From Oscillospiraceae bacterium (GTDB lineage: Bacteria > Bacillota > Clostridia > Oscillospirales > Acutalibacteraceae), in NCBI GenBank assembly GCA_021640185.1, contig JAJXDX010000053.1:1-5838 (forward strand): DNA of 5,838 nt. Reading direction: 5' to 3'. Numbering within the stretch: the stretch's first letter is position 1; the number at the start of each line of letters is the position of its first letter. Positions 5,688 through 5,838 of the stretch are shown here, piece after piece. A model generated the notes under the pieces. That model saw only the letters and a program-made list of their open reading frames with translations. It did no database searches and was not told the DNA's origin. The position numbers were made by a program, and so were the translations under genes.

Positions 5688-5838
5688 TCAGAACATATCG
5701 GTCACGTTCTCCAGCAGGTCGCCGATCGAGTGCAGCGCCTTCCCGGCGTTATGCTTGATCCCCTTTTTGTTCTTCTTGACATAGCACGTGCCGATGACAC
5801 CGGCCGCACCGCCGACCACCAGACCCATGCCCATGCCT
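5688..5838 (-). CDS. Small putative membrane-anchored protein, C-terminal part
   Basis: Reading leftward from the right edge, 49 codons end in TGA at 5688-5690. The visible part begins with a Gly/Val/Ala-rich segment of about 20 residues (GMGMGLVVGGAAGVIG and on), suited to a single membrane helix with glycine-zipper spacing. A basic cluster, KKNKKGIKH (21-29), follows and would stay on the cytoplasmic side. A short amphipathic tail with KALHSIGDLLENVTDMF ends the protein. Two ATG codons (ending at 5826 and 5832) lie within the window, so the start could be here, but the ribosome site would be beyond or at the edge. I treat it as partial. The composition and steady frame up to the shared terminator support a real gene. 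I do not recognise a named family. Confidence 0.65.
   Translation of the reverse strand, partial: GMGMGLVVGGAAGVIGTCYVKKNKKGIKHNAGKALHSIGDLLENVTDMF

Overview
The window reads as a chromosomal piece of a GC-rich Firmicute, most likely a clostridium of the Oscillospirales/Ruminococcaceae kind. The grounds are strong Shine-Dalgarno sites, sigma-A type promoters with TGn-extended -10 boxes, and a divergent ParE/ParC-like topoisomerase pair of a type I associate with these clostridia. The lineage is inference. There are no tRNA or rRNA genes, mobile elements or CRISPR repeats.

Layout. (1) Positions 1-154 lie downstream of a strong leftward promoter (160-188). They fold, on the minus strand, into an RNA with a long helix and a second 9-bp helix that interleaves with it, as in a pseudoknot. 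No protein is evident and the RNA runs off the left edge. (2) Positions 189-410 carry no convincing gene but hold several perfect inverted repeats, one followed by T6 on the plus strand. (3) A leftward two-gene operon, parE-like (4681 to 2714) then parC-like (2698 to 452), ends in a textbook intrinsic terminator (413-447). (4) Positions 4682-4882 form a compact divergent promoter region. The leftward promoter serves the topoisomerase operon and the rightward one serves a GDPD-family phosphodiesterase gene (4883-5608). Both predicted transcripts begin with a stem-loop. (5) The phosphodiesterase gene converges on a small leftward gene cut by the right edge; a 19-bp hairpin between them probably stops transcription from both sides.

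How the genes work together. The two subunits should form a heterotetrameric type IIA topoisomerase: the ParE-like partner supplies the ATPase and the metal-binding TOPRIM domain, and the ParC-like partner supplies the DNA-cleaving tyrosine. No GyrA box is visible, so decatenation/relaxation is more likely than supercoiling. Both subunits depart from textbook sequences at residues that contact fluoroquinolones. The phosphodiesterase probably degrades glycerophosphodiesters and has no evident mechanistic link to the topoisomerase; the two share only the promoter region.
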